In this document: positions 1-11,478 of the stretch, one piece after another
How positions within the stretch are numbered: the stretch's first letter is position 1
Layout of the letters: every line of letters begins with the position of its first letter
NCBI GenBank assembly: GCA_030544215.1
Contig: JARZZO010000009.1
Coordinates: forward strand, 52,013,129-52,077,128
DNA: 64,000 nucleotides
Origin: Zantedeschia hybrid cultivar
Lineage: Eukaryota > Streptophyta > Magnoliopsida > Alismatales > Araceae
Direction: 5' to 3'
The notes under the pieces: model-generated
Seen by the model: only the letters and a program-made list of their open reading frames with translations
What the model was told of the DNA's origin: nothing
The model's database searches: none
Made by a program: the position numbers and the translations under genes

Positions 1-643
1 TCCCCGAGGTCGTCGCCACTTCGCCGGGACGTCGGCCGCCGCCCGGAGAATGAAACGCCGCGAAGGAAGTGGTGGTGGTAGTGGTGAGGGGTAGAGAGGT
101 AGTGGAGTGGTAGAAGAGGAAGAAAAGGAAGGGAAAGGGGAAAGGAGGGGTCGGAGGAGGCGGAGAGAGGGAAGAGAGAGAGAGTGAGAGGTGAGAATGA
201 GAGAAAGGAAGGAAGGCTCGCGGGGTCAATATGAAACAGGGTAAAACGCGTCGTGCGGGACAGACACCTATCAGATGACAGGACGGGCCATACTGACAGA
301 GGCTCTGAAACGCGTCGCTCACCAAGGACGCCGTTCAGACGACAAGACCGGCACCGTACACTGACATCCCAGGGTCGTACTCTGAATGGCGTCGTCCATC
401 ACGGACGCCGTTCAGATGACACGACGGGGGCCGTACTCTTGCGGCCCGAAGCTCGCCCACGTGGCGCTCACGTGGCACAACAACAACCTAACTAAATGGC
501 GTCCACACAGCAGGACGCCGTTTGAAAGGCTTCGTGCATATTAGACGTCATTTAGTAGGCACTCCCCAGACCCATCAGGGTCCAAATCAGGAGATCCGGC
601 CCGAAACCGACCCGAAAACTGAACCCGAATCCTCAATCCTTAG
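1..643 (-). mobile_element. N2-family LTR fragment, inverted, cut by the window edge
   Basis: Read on the minus strand this matches the first ~0.6 kb of the N2 LTR (compare 11130-11478 joined to 31376-31640, and 48213-48690). The LTR start lies near 637-643, where the reverse complement of TGTAAGGATTG is seen with its last bases changed. The copy carries neither N1 nor N3. The N1 target GGCCC occurs once (285-289, as GGGCC) and the N3 target TGCCA occurs once (473-477, as TGGCA), so it serves as an empty-site control for both nested insertions. It holds five 11-10-11 inverted repeats. Confidence 0.85.
242..554. repeat. Five 11-10-11 inverted repeats in the inverted N2-type LTR
   Basis: Units are at 242-273, 306-337, 383-414, 493-524 and 523-554. 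Spacers are gtgcgggaca, gctcaccaag, gtccatcacg, cacacagcag and gtgcatatta. The last pair has the 30-nt pitch. Confidence 0.9.
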
Positions 644-869
644 AATTTGCATTTATATCCTTATTTGATCAAAGCATCTTAGCTAGTGTAAGTTTGTTAA
701 TTCCATAAGCTTTCTACCTTGTTTCTTTTAATCAAAATCCAAAGTTTTCAAAGTTTGTAAATTTAATTCCCTGTGGATTCGACTCGGACTCACCATTGCT
801 ATTGCTAAAATTAATTTACATGAGCCGATTAAAATATGATTGTTAGCTGTGATTTTTAACGACATAATC
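644..869 (+). repeat. Athila-type LTR end fragment
   Basis: The stretch around 738-800, including CTGTGGATTCGACTCGGACT, matches the reverse complement of the N3 LTR near 35550-35610. The following bases, with TTTTTAACGAC near 857, resemble the LTR terminus that ends in ACGATCA. It is a diverged, truncated LTR end on the plus strand, next to unrelated sequence on both sides. Confidence 0.6.
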
Positions 870-1308
870 ATTGGTATCACTTCCCCGTAATGATGCCTTG
901 ATCATAGAGGCTAATATTGCAGATTACCGCGCCAAGCGAGTCTTTGTCGACAATGGGAGCTCATTGGACAACTCCCGACAGCTCGACCTCGGCCTGTCTA
1001 AGATGCGGAAGGTTCAAACTCCTATCTACAGCTTTAGTAGGCCACTTTTGACCGCGGCAAGGATCATAAAGGCCCATGAAAATCAAAATGCCTCATAGGA
1101 GAGATATCTCGTGGCAACCAATGCTTAGCTGAAGAGATAGGTGATGGTCATCCGAGCGGTAACAGAGAAGACAGAGCCTAAAGAAGACCTCTCCACTATT
1201 CAGGTCAGTTTGACCCTGATCAAGAACTACAATAACAAAGCACATCGCCTCGCCCGACCAGGCGGCAAGCTCATTCCAATAAACGGAATGCAGAGTACCT
1301 ACATCTAA
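870..1308 (+). pseudogene. Tat-type retrotransposon protease remnant
   Basis: A short open stretch (871-1098, no convincing start) carries NDALIIEANIADYRAKRVF, then VDNGSS and VQTPIYSF. In Tat/Retand-like Ty3/gypsy polyproteins the aspartic protease reads like this, with a D-[ST]-G-[SA]-S core (here D-N-G-S-S) and a PVQTPL-type segment downstream. The active-site second residue is N rather than S or T, and the flanking gag and RT are missing, so this is a dead fragment. Its parent element is not otherwise visible here. Confidence 0.55.
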
Positions 1309-1690
1309 TCACCTCTTCATAATCGTTACGTTCCTGATTAACCATGTTCTTTTTGTCGATAGTTATTTACACAATAATAGAACCATGAACAGTTTCTTTT
1401 CATTATCTATGAGCTGTTATTTTTGTGTTTGGCTAACATGGACCAACACCAATCGTCTTCAATCGCTACCAATTGTCTCCGATCACCACTAGTTTTCGTC
1501 GACTATTACGCCTTCGATCACTGCCGATCGCCTCCTAGCGCCTCCGACTACTCTCCGATCGCCCCCGAGCGCCTCCGACTGCTGTCTGATTGTAATACTT
1601 GGCCCATTATTAGGCTATTAGTGGCCCATTGGCAGCCTATTAGTAGCCTAGATAGGCCAGAGTGGGGCTAAATGAGCTATCTTAAACTTG
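1309..1690. other. No gene recognised
   Basis: This contains repeated CGCCTCC/GATCGCC-like words around 1490-1590 and a run of GGCCCATT/TAGGCTATTAG words at 1600-1660. The short open frame over it has no recognisable domain. It may belong to the LTR that follows, whose left end I could not place. Confidence 0.4.
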
Positions 1691-3361
1691 GCCGAGAGAG
1701 CTTATTCGCGTCAAAAAGGGTTGATGCGAATGAAAGGGAGGGTTTAATGGTGTCATATCGTCTTGATGCGATTAAACAGTCCCACTGTCATGCGAATTGT
1801 CTTGATTTATTTCTATGTTTGGCATTTGCTTCTGTGTGGGATTCAACTTAGAGGTTATAAATAGATGCCTGGAGCGCGAGAGAGAGGGTCTTTACATTCT
1901 AAACCCTAGTTTTGCCGTGAGGGAGAGATTGAGAGCATTCCTTGGGTGGTGAGGTGGCATTCTTCACGTTCTTCATGTGCGAGAAGCGAGGCGGCGACGG
2001 CGCTGTGGCATTGCAGGGAGTTGGAGGAGTGCGGTTGCCTTGCGTAGGCGACCTGGTTGCATTGGTTTTTGTTCTAGAGGCAAGTGATAACAAATCTCCA
2101 TTTATTCATAGATATTTTTATGTAAATAAAATCCTATTTTCAATTTAATTTTCTACTATGGTATTGGTATGATAAAAATGATGTTTTAGCATGTTGTTTA
2201 CGTACTTAAGAAACACCCATGCATGATCCCCTCTTCTGGCTTCCCATGCTCCAAGAGAGACCTTAGAATAACATGCAGAAACTCTAATCTGTAGGGTTAA
2301 TGACGTCATGAGACCCTGACACAAACATGAATTGGCATCAGGGGACCCTGATGCGATTACGCCGTGATGGCCATGATGTTCCTACTGTTGTTCTTAGATT
2401 AGAGGTATAGTTTGATTTCCATTAGTTATGTGATATTAGTCCTATTTTATGGTTATTTTCCTACGAAAAACTAGTTGATATCATGCATGAATCCGTGTTA
2501 TATGAATGTAGTCTATTTCATGCATAGAAGACTATGTTTAGTTCTATTTTTCACTGAAAAATCATCCATGTTCAACCTATGATTTAATGGAATTTAAATC
2601 TTAAAACCTGCCTAGACTGTCAAATTGGCGTCATAGGACCCTAACGTAATTTTAAATTGGCATCTACTGGATATGATTTGAATTTGCTTGCTGCATGACT
2701 GATGCTTGATATTTTACATGTTGCATAGCATATATAATTCATGTTATTGCACTATGGTGTCGACATTGTCACATAGTATATTGCATGCCTATTCTATAAT
2801 GACTAAAGATGTTAAGATGCTATGGACAACGCCACCATGGGAGGTTAAGTGTCCAACCCACAATAGTGTCCTTGTGGGGGAAGACTAAGATAATATGTGA
2901 AAGGGCTTAAGGTGACGAGTCAAAATCCTTGAAGTGTGCTTGCTTGCAGGTACATTGACCTTGGGTGGGATATTTCGATCTAGTGGGATTTGCCTTACCA
3001 CTAGGTGATGATGATGAATAAGATGACATGAGTCCTCATGATGTGGTTGGATGCATGTCCTATTATGAAGTGAAAAGATGATGAATGAATATAATGCATT
3101 CCTATGATTTATGATGCACGATGATGATCCATATTTAAATGATTAATATTTGATAATATGCATGCTTTGAAGTTAGAAGTAGATCATTATGAAACCTATG
3201 CACATGTTGTTGGCGTAGATATTTTCAAATGAGCATGTTTAGGACTTAAGATGCTTATATTTAACTTATTGTTCCAGCATGTTAATAGTTTATTTATCAC
3301 ATCTTTTCATTCATGCTATAGTTTTTAGCTGACCGAATCGGGCCAAGGATTCGGGGTGTCA
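1691..3361 (+). mobile_element. E0: LTR of a Tekay/Del-like Ty3/gypsy element (left end uncertain)
   Basis: The right end is supported by GGATTCGGGGTGTCA at 3347-3361 followed 7 nt later by an initiator-Met-type primer site, the usual layout of Del/Tekay chromoviruses. A TATA box, TATAAATA, lies at 1856-1863, and sequence typical of a long transcribed LTR part follows. The left boundary is a guess because the partner LTR is not in the window. No coding region is seen inside. Confidence 0.5.
1856..1863 (+). promoter_or_regulatory. TATA box of the E0 LTR
   Basis: TATAAATA sits in GGTTATAAATAGATGCC, with AACCCTAG about 45 nt downstream, a plausible start region for LTR transcription. It is inferred from sequence only. 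Confidence 0.5.
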
Positions 3362-3368
3362 TAGGAGT

Positions 3369-3380
3369 TGGTATCAGAGC
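3369..3380 (+). other. Primer-binding site of E0 (initiator Met tRNA type)
   Basis: TGGTATCAGAGC is the plant tRNA-iMet complement used by many Ty3/gypsy elements. It begins 7 nt after the LTR end at 3361. Confidence 0.75.
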
Positions 3381-3538
3381 TAGATTTTCTGTCCATATTG
3401 AGTATTTAAGCATGATTAACCTAAGCTACTGAACCAGGATCATAGGATTAGAGATTATTAGTATTAAGTAGGCTTGAGAAGATAGGCTTGGCGTAGGCTT
3501 GGGAAGATAGGCTTGACGTGTGTTCTTTCCTTCAGGAT

Positions 3539-3790
3539 ATGTCTGTAGGCGCAGTCGTCCTAGGAGAGAGAGTGTCTCGGAAGAGCTGAATGAGGAAGTG
3601 GCACCTGTTCCTCCTCCTCCCAGCCTTTGGATTTGGGTACATTTATGCAGATTTTTTAGGACTTTGTGCAGGCAGCCCTGTAGTAAAGTCCCATGATAGT
3701 AGCTGAGCCGGAGGTCTGTCCTGGACTGACAGCAATGGAGCGGTTCAAGAGGATGGGGCGCCCTCTTTTAAGGGGGAGAGCGACCCTATT
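3539..3790 (+). pseudogene. E0 gag, 5' remnant
   Basis: An ATG at 3539 opens MSVGAVVLGERVSRKS and then stops. Further on, an ATG at 3735 reads MERFKRMGRPLL, matching the gag motif MERFKxMxPPxFxG that precedes the capsid domain in Del/Tekay elements. Several frame breaks separate the two. The gene ends where R0 begins, so R0 inserted into this gag. The rest of E0 is not seen on the far side of R0, whose other end is truncated. Confidence 0.6.
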
Positions 3791-5100
3791 CTAGGTGCTC
3801 AAATCATGTGTATTATCATCATGATATCATGTGTTATATGATTAACAAATCTAATCTAAAACTGTGATCGCCAGAAATTGAAAGTTTCAAAAGAGAAATT
3901 TGATCGCTTAGTAACCTTGTGAATTGGGAGAAGTTGGATTCTTTTGTTCCTCTCTTTCGGCCGACCGAAAGATAAGAGCCTTCTTTTATTTTACTCTTGT
4001 TTTTGTAGTTGTTTTGGTTGATTTCTTCTTCTTTTCTTCAAGCTTTCCAAAGCCTTCCTTTCTTCTCTTTTGTTCTCCCTTTATACCTTGTAAAAGAAAA
4101 TAAAAGAAACAAGATAACTATGATTAGAACTAAAATAGCATAGTATCTATTCTAATTAAGAATCTAAACATACAACTAAACTAAAAGAACTCACTTTTAT
4201 GGTTTTCTTTTAAAGTCCTATCATAGACATGGGTTTGAAAATTATGAAGTGGTTGTGTATAATAAATTGATGTGTTGAGAATTATGTGAAAACAGTGATG
4301 AAATTATATGAAATCAATGAAGAAACAATAAGAAACTAAAGAGAAAGATAGTTGGTTGGCCCCTTCATAACCTTAATCTTCTTAAGCTTCAATGGAGGAA
4401 AAATGATGAGGGAGGAAGAAGCTCTTCTTGTTGTCCACGTTTTTTGTAGTAGAGGGCTCCTTTTCACCTTGATTTTAGTTCCAAAATACCAATATTCAAC
4501 CTTTTTAAAGGTCAATGTACATATGTATATATAGAGGCTTCAATTAGAGTTGTTTGGCCTTCAAAAAGACTTTCCCGCGGATCAAACTTGTCATGGATGG
4601 ACATGGAAGGAGTTGGAAACTCTTCCAATCTCTGGAATCGAATTATCTCGGCTAAATTATCTTTATCAGGAAACTGTTTGAAACACGTCGTGATCGAGAG
4701 ACGCCATTTAGCTAATTAGGAGGGGCCAACATAGAAAGAAATTTGAGAAAGAAACCAGAAAACATTAGGAAAGTTAAGACATGTCGTCTATGGGAGTTGT
4801 GATTTAAATAATTAGGAAACTAATTCGAATTAAAAAAATTGAAAACCCAGACGGATTGGGACCTAAACAGCGTCGTCCATGGGCGACATCATTAAGTTAA
4901 ATCTATCTAAATTTAAAATTTTAATTCTGAACTGATTTCTGCAAGAAATTTAAATGGCGTTGGCTATGGTTGACGTTAGTTAACGAATTTCGAGAAAAAT
5001 CAATAAAAATTAATTAATGATTAAAAATCAGACCATTCTAGGGCATTATAGTTGTGACATGAAATTTACTCAATATGAGGTCAAAATTAGCATGTCTACA
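3791..5100 (-). mobile_element. R0 3' LTR
   Basis: It is homologous to the N1 LTRs. GCTCAAATCATGTG near 3797 corresponds to GCTTAAAATGTGCG in N1, and the ends match at CATGTCTACA (5091-5100) against CGTGTCTACA. On the minus strand it starts TGTAGACATGC. A TATA-like TATATATA lies on the minus strand within 4525-4537. The left edge is uncertain by a few bases. Four 11-10-11 inverted repeats sit at 4679-4982, the same number as in each N1 LTR. Confidence 0.75.
4679..4982. repeat. Four 11-10-11 inverted repeats in the R0 LTR
   Basis: Units are at 4679-4710, 4775-4806, 4864-4895 and 4951-4982. Spacers are gtgatcgaga, gtctatggga, gtccatgggc and ggctatggtt. The second has a badly decayed right arm. 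Confidence 0.85.
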
Positions 5101-6461
5101 GTTGTCCCACTTTGGCAGTGACTTTGCCAGAGAGGGAAATCGAATGGAATATACTGAAAAGGTGATGCCAAGGTGTGATGTGACATGCACTCAACATCAT
5201 ATGATAGGAATTTTTCTCAAAATGGCCAATGAAGTAACTCAAAGATATCAATGGAATCAATCATGTCTGGATGAAATAGACAAGAAAATAAAATAAGGTT
5301 GATCAACTTCCACGATTGAGAAGTACCTTAGATCACAAACCCTGTAGGTTTCATCATGGAGAGCGGTTACCAGCCAATGTGGATGTACTACAACCATGAT
5401 GGATCTTAAAAGGAAACAAGAAATGTTTGGGATAAAGAATCCAAGCAATGATAGAATTCCAAAGATATCTTCAAGAAAACTTCAAAGATAATTGAGAGAT
5501 CAATTCATAATATAATATTTTATATCACGTTGGGATTTACTTTGATTAATGGTCTGAAATTTAATCAATAACTAATTTTTATCACAATGATTTCAAAGTC
5601 CTACATGATGCATGCTGGGCTAAAGTGAAAATTAAAATAAAATAAAATATAAATTAATCAAGGATAATATTATTAAACTGTCGTTGATAAGTCAAGATAC
5701 CAGTTCTGTAATTCAGTGCTAAGCCGAAGCTCGTTTATCCACGTACTGTTTCACAAAAGCGGAACTATCGTTCCCATCAATTAACAATGCAACGGCCTAT
5801 TCGTGCGATTATGAATTCTCTGGAATTATCACTATTTTTATTGAAGGGAAACTCAAATTCTAGTTTTATCGAAACCACAAGGTCCTTGATATAATCTAAT
5901 AAATATTTATTATATAGTAATGATGATGCAAATCAATTACATGAAAAAATAGATGGATAGAGATAATCGTCTTTTTAGTCATGGCTAGGACTCATGAACT
6001 CCCACAGTGAGACCTTATCAGAAACTTCGGCATCATTTCCGTTTCCTTGAATTTTCCTGCACTCAGATTTCATCAGTAACTTCATGCAAAGGAATAAACA
6101 TGAACAAATAGTAGATAATATGCAAGTTCGGGGAATATTAGAAAAATTCTAAACAGCGTCGCCTAGAGTCGATGTCATTTGAATGACGTCGCCCCGTCCA
6201 TACGCTATTTAACTTACCGAAACAGGCTGCTCTAACTCCAATCCGGACTCTACTTTCCTCCTTCAAACTCCCTCTTCTAATTTGGAAAGGGCTTCCCAAC
6301 TTCATAAATCACTCTATATAACTTCCTTCTCTTCAATTCAATTCAATACAACAAGTAATCAAGAGGGAAAGCTAGAGAATTCTCTTCAAGACTCAGGGGA
6401 AAAGAGGGGAAAGAAGAAGAAATCAAACAATTAAGGAGGGAATCAATTTTATTCAAAGAAG
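5101..6461. other. R0 non-coding region next to the LTR, upstream of the first antisense gene
   Basis: It starts with the minus-strand polypurine-like AAAGTGGGACAAC (5101-5113), which would prime plus-strand synthesis for the LTR. The rest aligns with 12862-14219 of N1. No credible gene is seen. It would hold the promoter and leader of the plus-strand gene at 6462. Confidence 0.6.
6150..6211. repeat. Two overlapping 11-10-11 inverted repeats upstream of the R0 DUF7745-like gene
   Basis: Units 6150-6181 and 6180-6211 share two bases, giving a 30-nt pitch. Spacers are gcctagagtc and gccccgtcca. Confidence 0.85.
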
Positions 6462-7939
6462 ATGGCTAGATTTGCTAAAGATTCGTCAAACAAGAGGGCA
6501 AGGAAGATGATTAAGAGGCTTTCTGATGTGGAAGGCCATGTAAGTGGGAGAGATTATAACCTACAAGTAAGTTACTCTCTCTTCCTATCCAATTTTTCTC
6601 TTTCTCTATGCATCTTTCCACAGGTTCTCCATATTCCAATCTCTCAATAAGCAAGATAGAACTATTCCAATGTCTTTTCTTTATCTAGGGATATCCTTTC
6701 TTCCCTAGTCCAAGAAAATTCTCTTCACTTCTATAGATCCAAAAGCTTGTAAACAAGATCAATCTCTCCATGCAATCTTATATATCCAAGTGGCATATTC
6801 AAGGGTTGGTTATTCATGCCAAACATTACAAGAGCGCATGCATGGATTGGGCTTCAATAGGTGCTTTGATCGAGCTGTGGCATCCTCAAACTCATACTTT
6901 TCTCTTCTCCACGTTGGAAGCCACTATCCTCTTAGAAGAAGCTGAACTCTTATTGGGTCTTCCTAAGCTTAAAGTCAACAATGATGAACCTGATTTGACT
7001 GATGTGATGCTCATGAGGGAAAAGATTACTTGTCATCAATTCTTGAATAAGATCATGAAAAATCCAAAATAAGTTCAAGGCTATCTTACTAAGAAGGGAA
7101 TCAATCTTGCTAAATTAGTCGAATTGACTCTGAAGAAGAAAGAAGATCTCAAGGATGAAGATACAGAGAACTTGATGAAGGTATTCACTGTATGTTTAGC
7201 TGGAGCACTACTATTTCCTGCCCAAGATAATATTTTAGAAGATGATCAGATTAGCATAATTAATGGGATTTTTGAAGGAAAGTAGATCAGCATAGCAGTT
7301 CTAGCCTATCTCTACAGTGGGCTCTCTGCAGCTTCTACAGGTCAATCTCCTTATGGTAGTATGATACTCTTGGCTCTATGGGTGGAATTTCACTTCAAGT
7401 TCAACTATAATGAGGAAAAAGTTTCAAGAATATCTCAAATGTACCAGCGTGGTCCTATCTTCCATATTGCCAACATTGTGAAATTTAACGACAACATGAC
7501 TAATCGGGTGCCCAACCTCAAGACTCGAGCTGATTGGCGCGCTTATTTCAAGACTATGCCAAGGACTGGATTCGAATCCACGCCACTCTCTCTCATGGAA
7601 AAGGCGGTTCGAGTTCGCCGTGGTGTTGGTATAGAGCTCCGACTGATCGGGGCGACCGAGTTCGTTCTCTATAATCTACATTGCTGTCATCCTCAACTCG
7701 GTATGCCACGCTATGAATTTCCAGAAATATCTTCTCTTTCTCCAATTAAGAAGCAGACTTTGGGAACTGACGAACGCTTTGAGGCGACAGAACTCATTGT
7801 GATTCTTTGGAATATCGGATTCACTCATTGTGTTAAACTTCCTCATGAAGCCAATCGGGAACTATGGAAAACTTATGTAAAAGAGCTTCAGAAAATTCGG
7901 TCTGAAAGCTTCCAACCTCTACCCAAAGTTCAATTGTAA
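6462..7939 (+). pseudogene. DUF7745/PMD-like accessory gene of R0, broken
   Basis: Exon 1 is 6462-6566 (35 codons, starting MARFAKDSSNKRARKMIKRL). A GT-AG intron spans 6567-6688 and exon 2 is 6689-7939. It carries the hallmark ALIELWHPQTHTFLF then EEAELLLGLP, and later KTRADWRAYF and LKTRAD-type segments shared with N1. This resembles the plant DUF7745 and plant-mobile-domain superfamily, whose biochemical role in retroelements is unknown. Three in-frame stops lie at 6734-6736, 7070-7072 and 7283-7285; I see no frameshift. It is antisense to R0's inferred gag-pol direction. The family name is recognition by motif, not a profile hit. Confidence 0.7.
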
Positions 7940-8041
7940 TTTCTGAATAAGAATTCTTCCTTTTATTGCAATTTTTTGGAATTTCTCCTCAAGCAAAACT
8001 ACTCATTTTCCTCAAAATAACAAGTTTCGGGTTCATTAATG

Positions 8042-8408
8042 TAAATAGCATCGACTCAGAAAGACGCTTTTCAACAAAATTCAATTCTAAAAATTAGAAT
8101 TTAATTCTTAATATAGCCTGAATCACGTCGACCATGAGCGACGCCAATAACTTCGCACTCCTATTTTCTAGAGATTTTGAACATTAAATTACCTGAATCA
8201 CGTTGACCATGGGTGAAGCTAATCACTAATTTTCTCTAAATTTCTTCTGATTTTCCCCAAAGTTTGTGGTACGGCTCTGACTGCCAAAGGCGGTAAATCC
8301 TAAAACACGTCGACTATGGGCGACGCTTTTATCTTATTTTCAAAATTCAAACCGCCTGTTTCAACTTGTGTGCCACTAAAACACGTCGCCCTGAGATGTC
8401 ACCATTTA
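8042..8408. repeat. Five 11-10-11 inverted repeats upstream of the R0 PMD gene
   Basis: Units are at 8042-8073, 8119-8150, 8194-8225, 8301-8332 and 8377-8408. Spacers are gactcagaaa, gaccatgagc, gaccatgggt, gactatgggc and gccctgagat. They lie 260-630 nt before the ATG at 8669. The stretch 7940-8668 otherwise shows no gene and becomes CT-rich (8450-8660) just before the ATG, as in many plant 5' leaders. Confidence 0.85.
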
Positions 8409-8958
8409 ATCATTTTGAACAGGGTTTGCGAGCCCAAGCTCGAGCCCTCCTCCTTCCTCATTCTCTCAAACACTCTCTCTCTCCCTCTTCTTCTCCCTCT
8501 CTGGCGATCCGAGCTTTTTCCGGCCATTTTGAGCTTTCTCCGGCAGGATCTCTCATCTCCGGCAAGCTCCTCCGTCGTCGGCCATCTCCTTCACAAGCTC
8601 TCTCTCATTTCCTCAATTCTCTCTCTCTCTCATCCCCTCACTCTCCCCAAACTCTCTATTCATACACCATGGAGCGAGGTGGACTGAGCGGGAAGCGCCA
8701 ACGAATCTTTGGCGTGCTTGAGTTGGAGGGTGACGACGAGGACATGCTCCCAACACAACCCGAGATCTTTTAAGATCTCGCGAATCTCGCCGCGGCCGAA
8801 GGGTTCATAGAAGCTGAGGAGGCTCCCCAAGCGGCATTGGTAGTGGCACCGGCGGCGGCACAACCCCAAGAAGCGGGTCCTTCGATGGTAAGTCTCAAAA
8901 CACCCTATTTATAGCATTTGGGGGATGGGGAATCGTAGGGGGGAATGCCACGGGTCCG

Positions 8959-9020
8959 AGAATGGCGTCGGAACCAGGTGACGCCATTCAAACGGCGTCG
9001 ACCATGGCCGACGCCATTCA
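8959..9020. repeat. Two overlapping 11-10-11 inverted repeats in PMD intron 1 (R0)
   Basis: Units 8959-8990 and 8989-9020 have a 30-nt pitch. Spacers are ggaaccaggt and gaccatggcc. N1 has a pair at the homologous place. Confidence 0.9.
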
Positions 9021-11124
9021 AGGCAGGGTTCCTATTCAAAAATTAATTTAAAAATTGATTTTAATTGCTTATATAATGATTTTTCTAACATTTTCTTGAC
9101 AATTTGACAGGGAACGATGAGGACCCGCATCTCTTGGGATCTGGTGATAGCGGCATATAGAGGACTCCCAGACTTCCATAAAGCCTGCCTCAGGGGGATG
9201 GGGTTCGGAGAGTCACTAGATATAGAGCCATTCTAGCAGGACCTAGTCCTCCTTCAAGTTCTGAGGGAGAGGTGGGATCCAGAATGCATGGCATTCCTGA
9301 TGCCCTGGGGACATGTGGTCTCCAGCCTCGAGGATGTGGCTAAGATCATCGCCTTCGAGTGGAGGGCCGGACGGTGAGCGGGATTACTTATCCCGATTAC
9401 CGAGAGATGGCAGGGCATCTCCTAGGCTTATATGTGTCAGGGCCACCGGGCAAGGAGTCTAGGACCCTCCAGCAGGTGGAGGTAGAGGATGCCTTAGGAC
9501 TAGAGGATCCTAGACAAAACCAGGGGGAGTCCAGGGAGGGCTTTATAAATAGGTTAGCTAGGTCGGCTGCCGGCTCTTATTGTTGGGACGAGAGCTAGAG
9601 AGAGTTGTTAGATCGGCAGCTTAGAATCTTTCTAGTTTTCTTGTTCGATCGGTTGCTCTCTGGGACGAAGGGCGACCAAATCCATTGTACATTTCTTATC
9701 ATGTTAGAGGACTTAGGTAGGTTGCACGAGTATGCCTGGGGTGCGGCCCTCCTGGCCCACCTTTTTGTCGATCTGTCCGCAGTTACACTAGACCATGAGA
9801 CCACCATCCGCAGCTTCACGCCGTTTCTCCAGGTATAAGTTATTTTAATTATTTCAAATGTATACTTATGAAATGAGGTTTCTAACCTGTATGTTTGCTT
9901 GTGCATATTTGGAGTTATTTTTACTTTCCTCTAGGCCGAACGAAAGCCATTCAGACAAATGTCGTACCACTGTCTCACCGATGGCAACCGATTGTGGACA
10001 CGGCTCAACAACACCACCAATTGACGGCTCTCGGCCATCAGTTCTTAGATTATCCTGAGCTTCTGGTGAGTTTATTTATTTAATGCAATTATATTTATGT
10101 TGATTAAATGCAATTCATTTATTATGAATGCGGCTAACTTAAATGCATACAAGTGATCTGGTGCCCGTATTTGGGCATGGATGAGGCGAGGCAGCCGTGG
10201 GTGACAATCGGCAGAGAAAGGTTTGGCAGGCAGGTGTGGGTCCACTGCCTGAACGAGATAGAATTACTGCACCTGCGGCTTGCCATGAGGATCTTGGGAC
10301 TTCACCAGGAGTGGGTCCAAGAGGAGATCTCGGAGGGGATCTGCAGATCGATGAGGGGGAAGCAGGTGCGCATGGATTGGCGTTCCAAGCTCCCAGACCA
10401 ACGCGATGACTGGTTTGGGGGCGGTGTCCCGGTACAATCCAATGCGTAGTGATGCCTACCTCCAGCAGTACTGGGTGCACTAAGCCGCCCAGCTCCTACA
10501 GCTTCGCCCTCTCGATGTGAGTATGCTTTTATGTTTTTTTCATTTTATTATTATCTTTATTTAAGTTTGTGAATGCATGAATGACATGTGTGTATGTGCA
10601 GGATGCGCGCGATGCTATAATTGTCACCCTCCGAGCTCGACTCCGAGATGCGGATTCCCAGCTCGAGCAGCTTTAGAAGGAGCTCCATGATTTGGTATGT
10701 AATGTATGAATTATGCATTGTATGAATTTTTTATTAATTAAATGTTTTGATGTTTAGCCACTGACGGTGTTCATTCTTGTTGATACAGCGTGCCACTTAC
10801 ACCCATGTGGCCCAGCCTTCTCCGCACACAGCTGGGACCTCTTCCTCGAGTGCTTACTCTGACGCTGCCTTCGCCGACCTTCGTGAACAACTAGCTTGGG
10901 CCATCCATTGGGCCTCTCTAGCTGAGGAGGATCGTGCCGCCCAAGTTAGTCTTTAGCCTTATCTTTCATTCTTGAACTTGTCATCCGTTTTCGTGATCTG
11001 CTTGAGCTAAAAACGTCTTCAACAGGTCGCTGAGCTTCAAGAAGCCCTTCAGAGGGCTGAAGCTGAGTTGGAGCAGACCCGGGTTGTAGCTGCCCAAGCT
11101 CAGGTTGATGTTGCCCGCATCAGA

Positions 11125-11129
11125 GCTTT
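11125..11129. repeat. Target-site duplication of N2, left copy (GCTTT)
   Basis: The right copy is at 50733-50737. Joining the flanks restores the R0 exon 7 length to 486 nt (104 + 382), a multiple of three, which supports the call independently. Confidence 0.9.
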
Positions 11130-11219
11130 TGTAAGGATTGAGGATTCGGGTTCAGTTTTCGGGTCGGTTTCGGGCCGAATCCCCTGGTTTGGACCCTGAT
11201 GGGTCTGGGGAGTGCCTTC

Positions 11220-11457
11220 TGAATGACGTCTAGGCTGCACAACGTCTTTCAAACGGCGTCCTGCTGTGTGGACGCCATTTAGCCAGGTTGTTGTTGTGCC
11301 ACGTGGGTGGGTTTCGGGCCGCGAGAGTACGGCCCCTGTCGTGTCGTCTGAACGGCGTCCGTGATGGACGACGCCATTCAGACTGCGACCCTGCGATGTC
11401 AGTGTACGGTGCCGATCTTGTCGTCTGAACGGCGTCTTTGGTAAGCGACGCGTTTTA
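11220..11457. repeat. Four 11-10-11 inverted repeats, N2 5' LTR part 1
   Basis: Units are at 11220-11251, 11250-11281, 11349-11380 and 11426-11457. Spacers are taggctgcac, ctgctgtgtg, cgtgatggac and tttggtaagc. Confidence 0.92.
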
Positions 11458-11473
11458 GAGCTTCTGTCAGTAC

Positions 11474-11478
11474 GGCCC
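11474..11478. repeat. Target-site duplication of N1, left copy (GGCCC)
   Basis: The right copy is at 31371-31375. Uninterrupted LTR copies read ...ACGGCCCGTCCTG (near 48384) and its reverse complement near 281-292, with one GGCCC. Confidence 0.95.

Larger units (their letters stand above)
8669..11129 (+). pseudogene. Plant mobile domain (PMD) gene of R0, exons 1-7a, interrupted by N2
   Basis: Homology with N1 gives exons 8669-8887, 9111-9832, 9907-10065, 10153-10516, 10602-10694, 10789-10944 and 11026-11129. Exon 1 starts MERGGLSGKRQRIFG, and the PMD core shows EYAWGAALLAHLFVDLSAV and HRWQPIVDTAQQHHQL. A coiled-coil tail begins in exon 6. PMD proteins (PF10536, aminotransferase-like) occur in plant transposons and in Arabidopsis MAIN/MAIL1, which act in transcription and silencing. 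Breaks: TAA at 8771, TAG in exon 2 near 9234, a frameshift near 9350, TAG at 10674-10676 where N1 has CAG, and acceptor losses before exons 3 and 4. Exon 7 is split by N2 at the GCTTT target. Confidence 0.75.

Noticed and set aside
10139..10480. Minus-strand frames opposite PMD exon 4 (here and at 17928-18221)
   Set aside because: They are antisense shadows of a GC-rich exon with no conserved protein.
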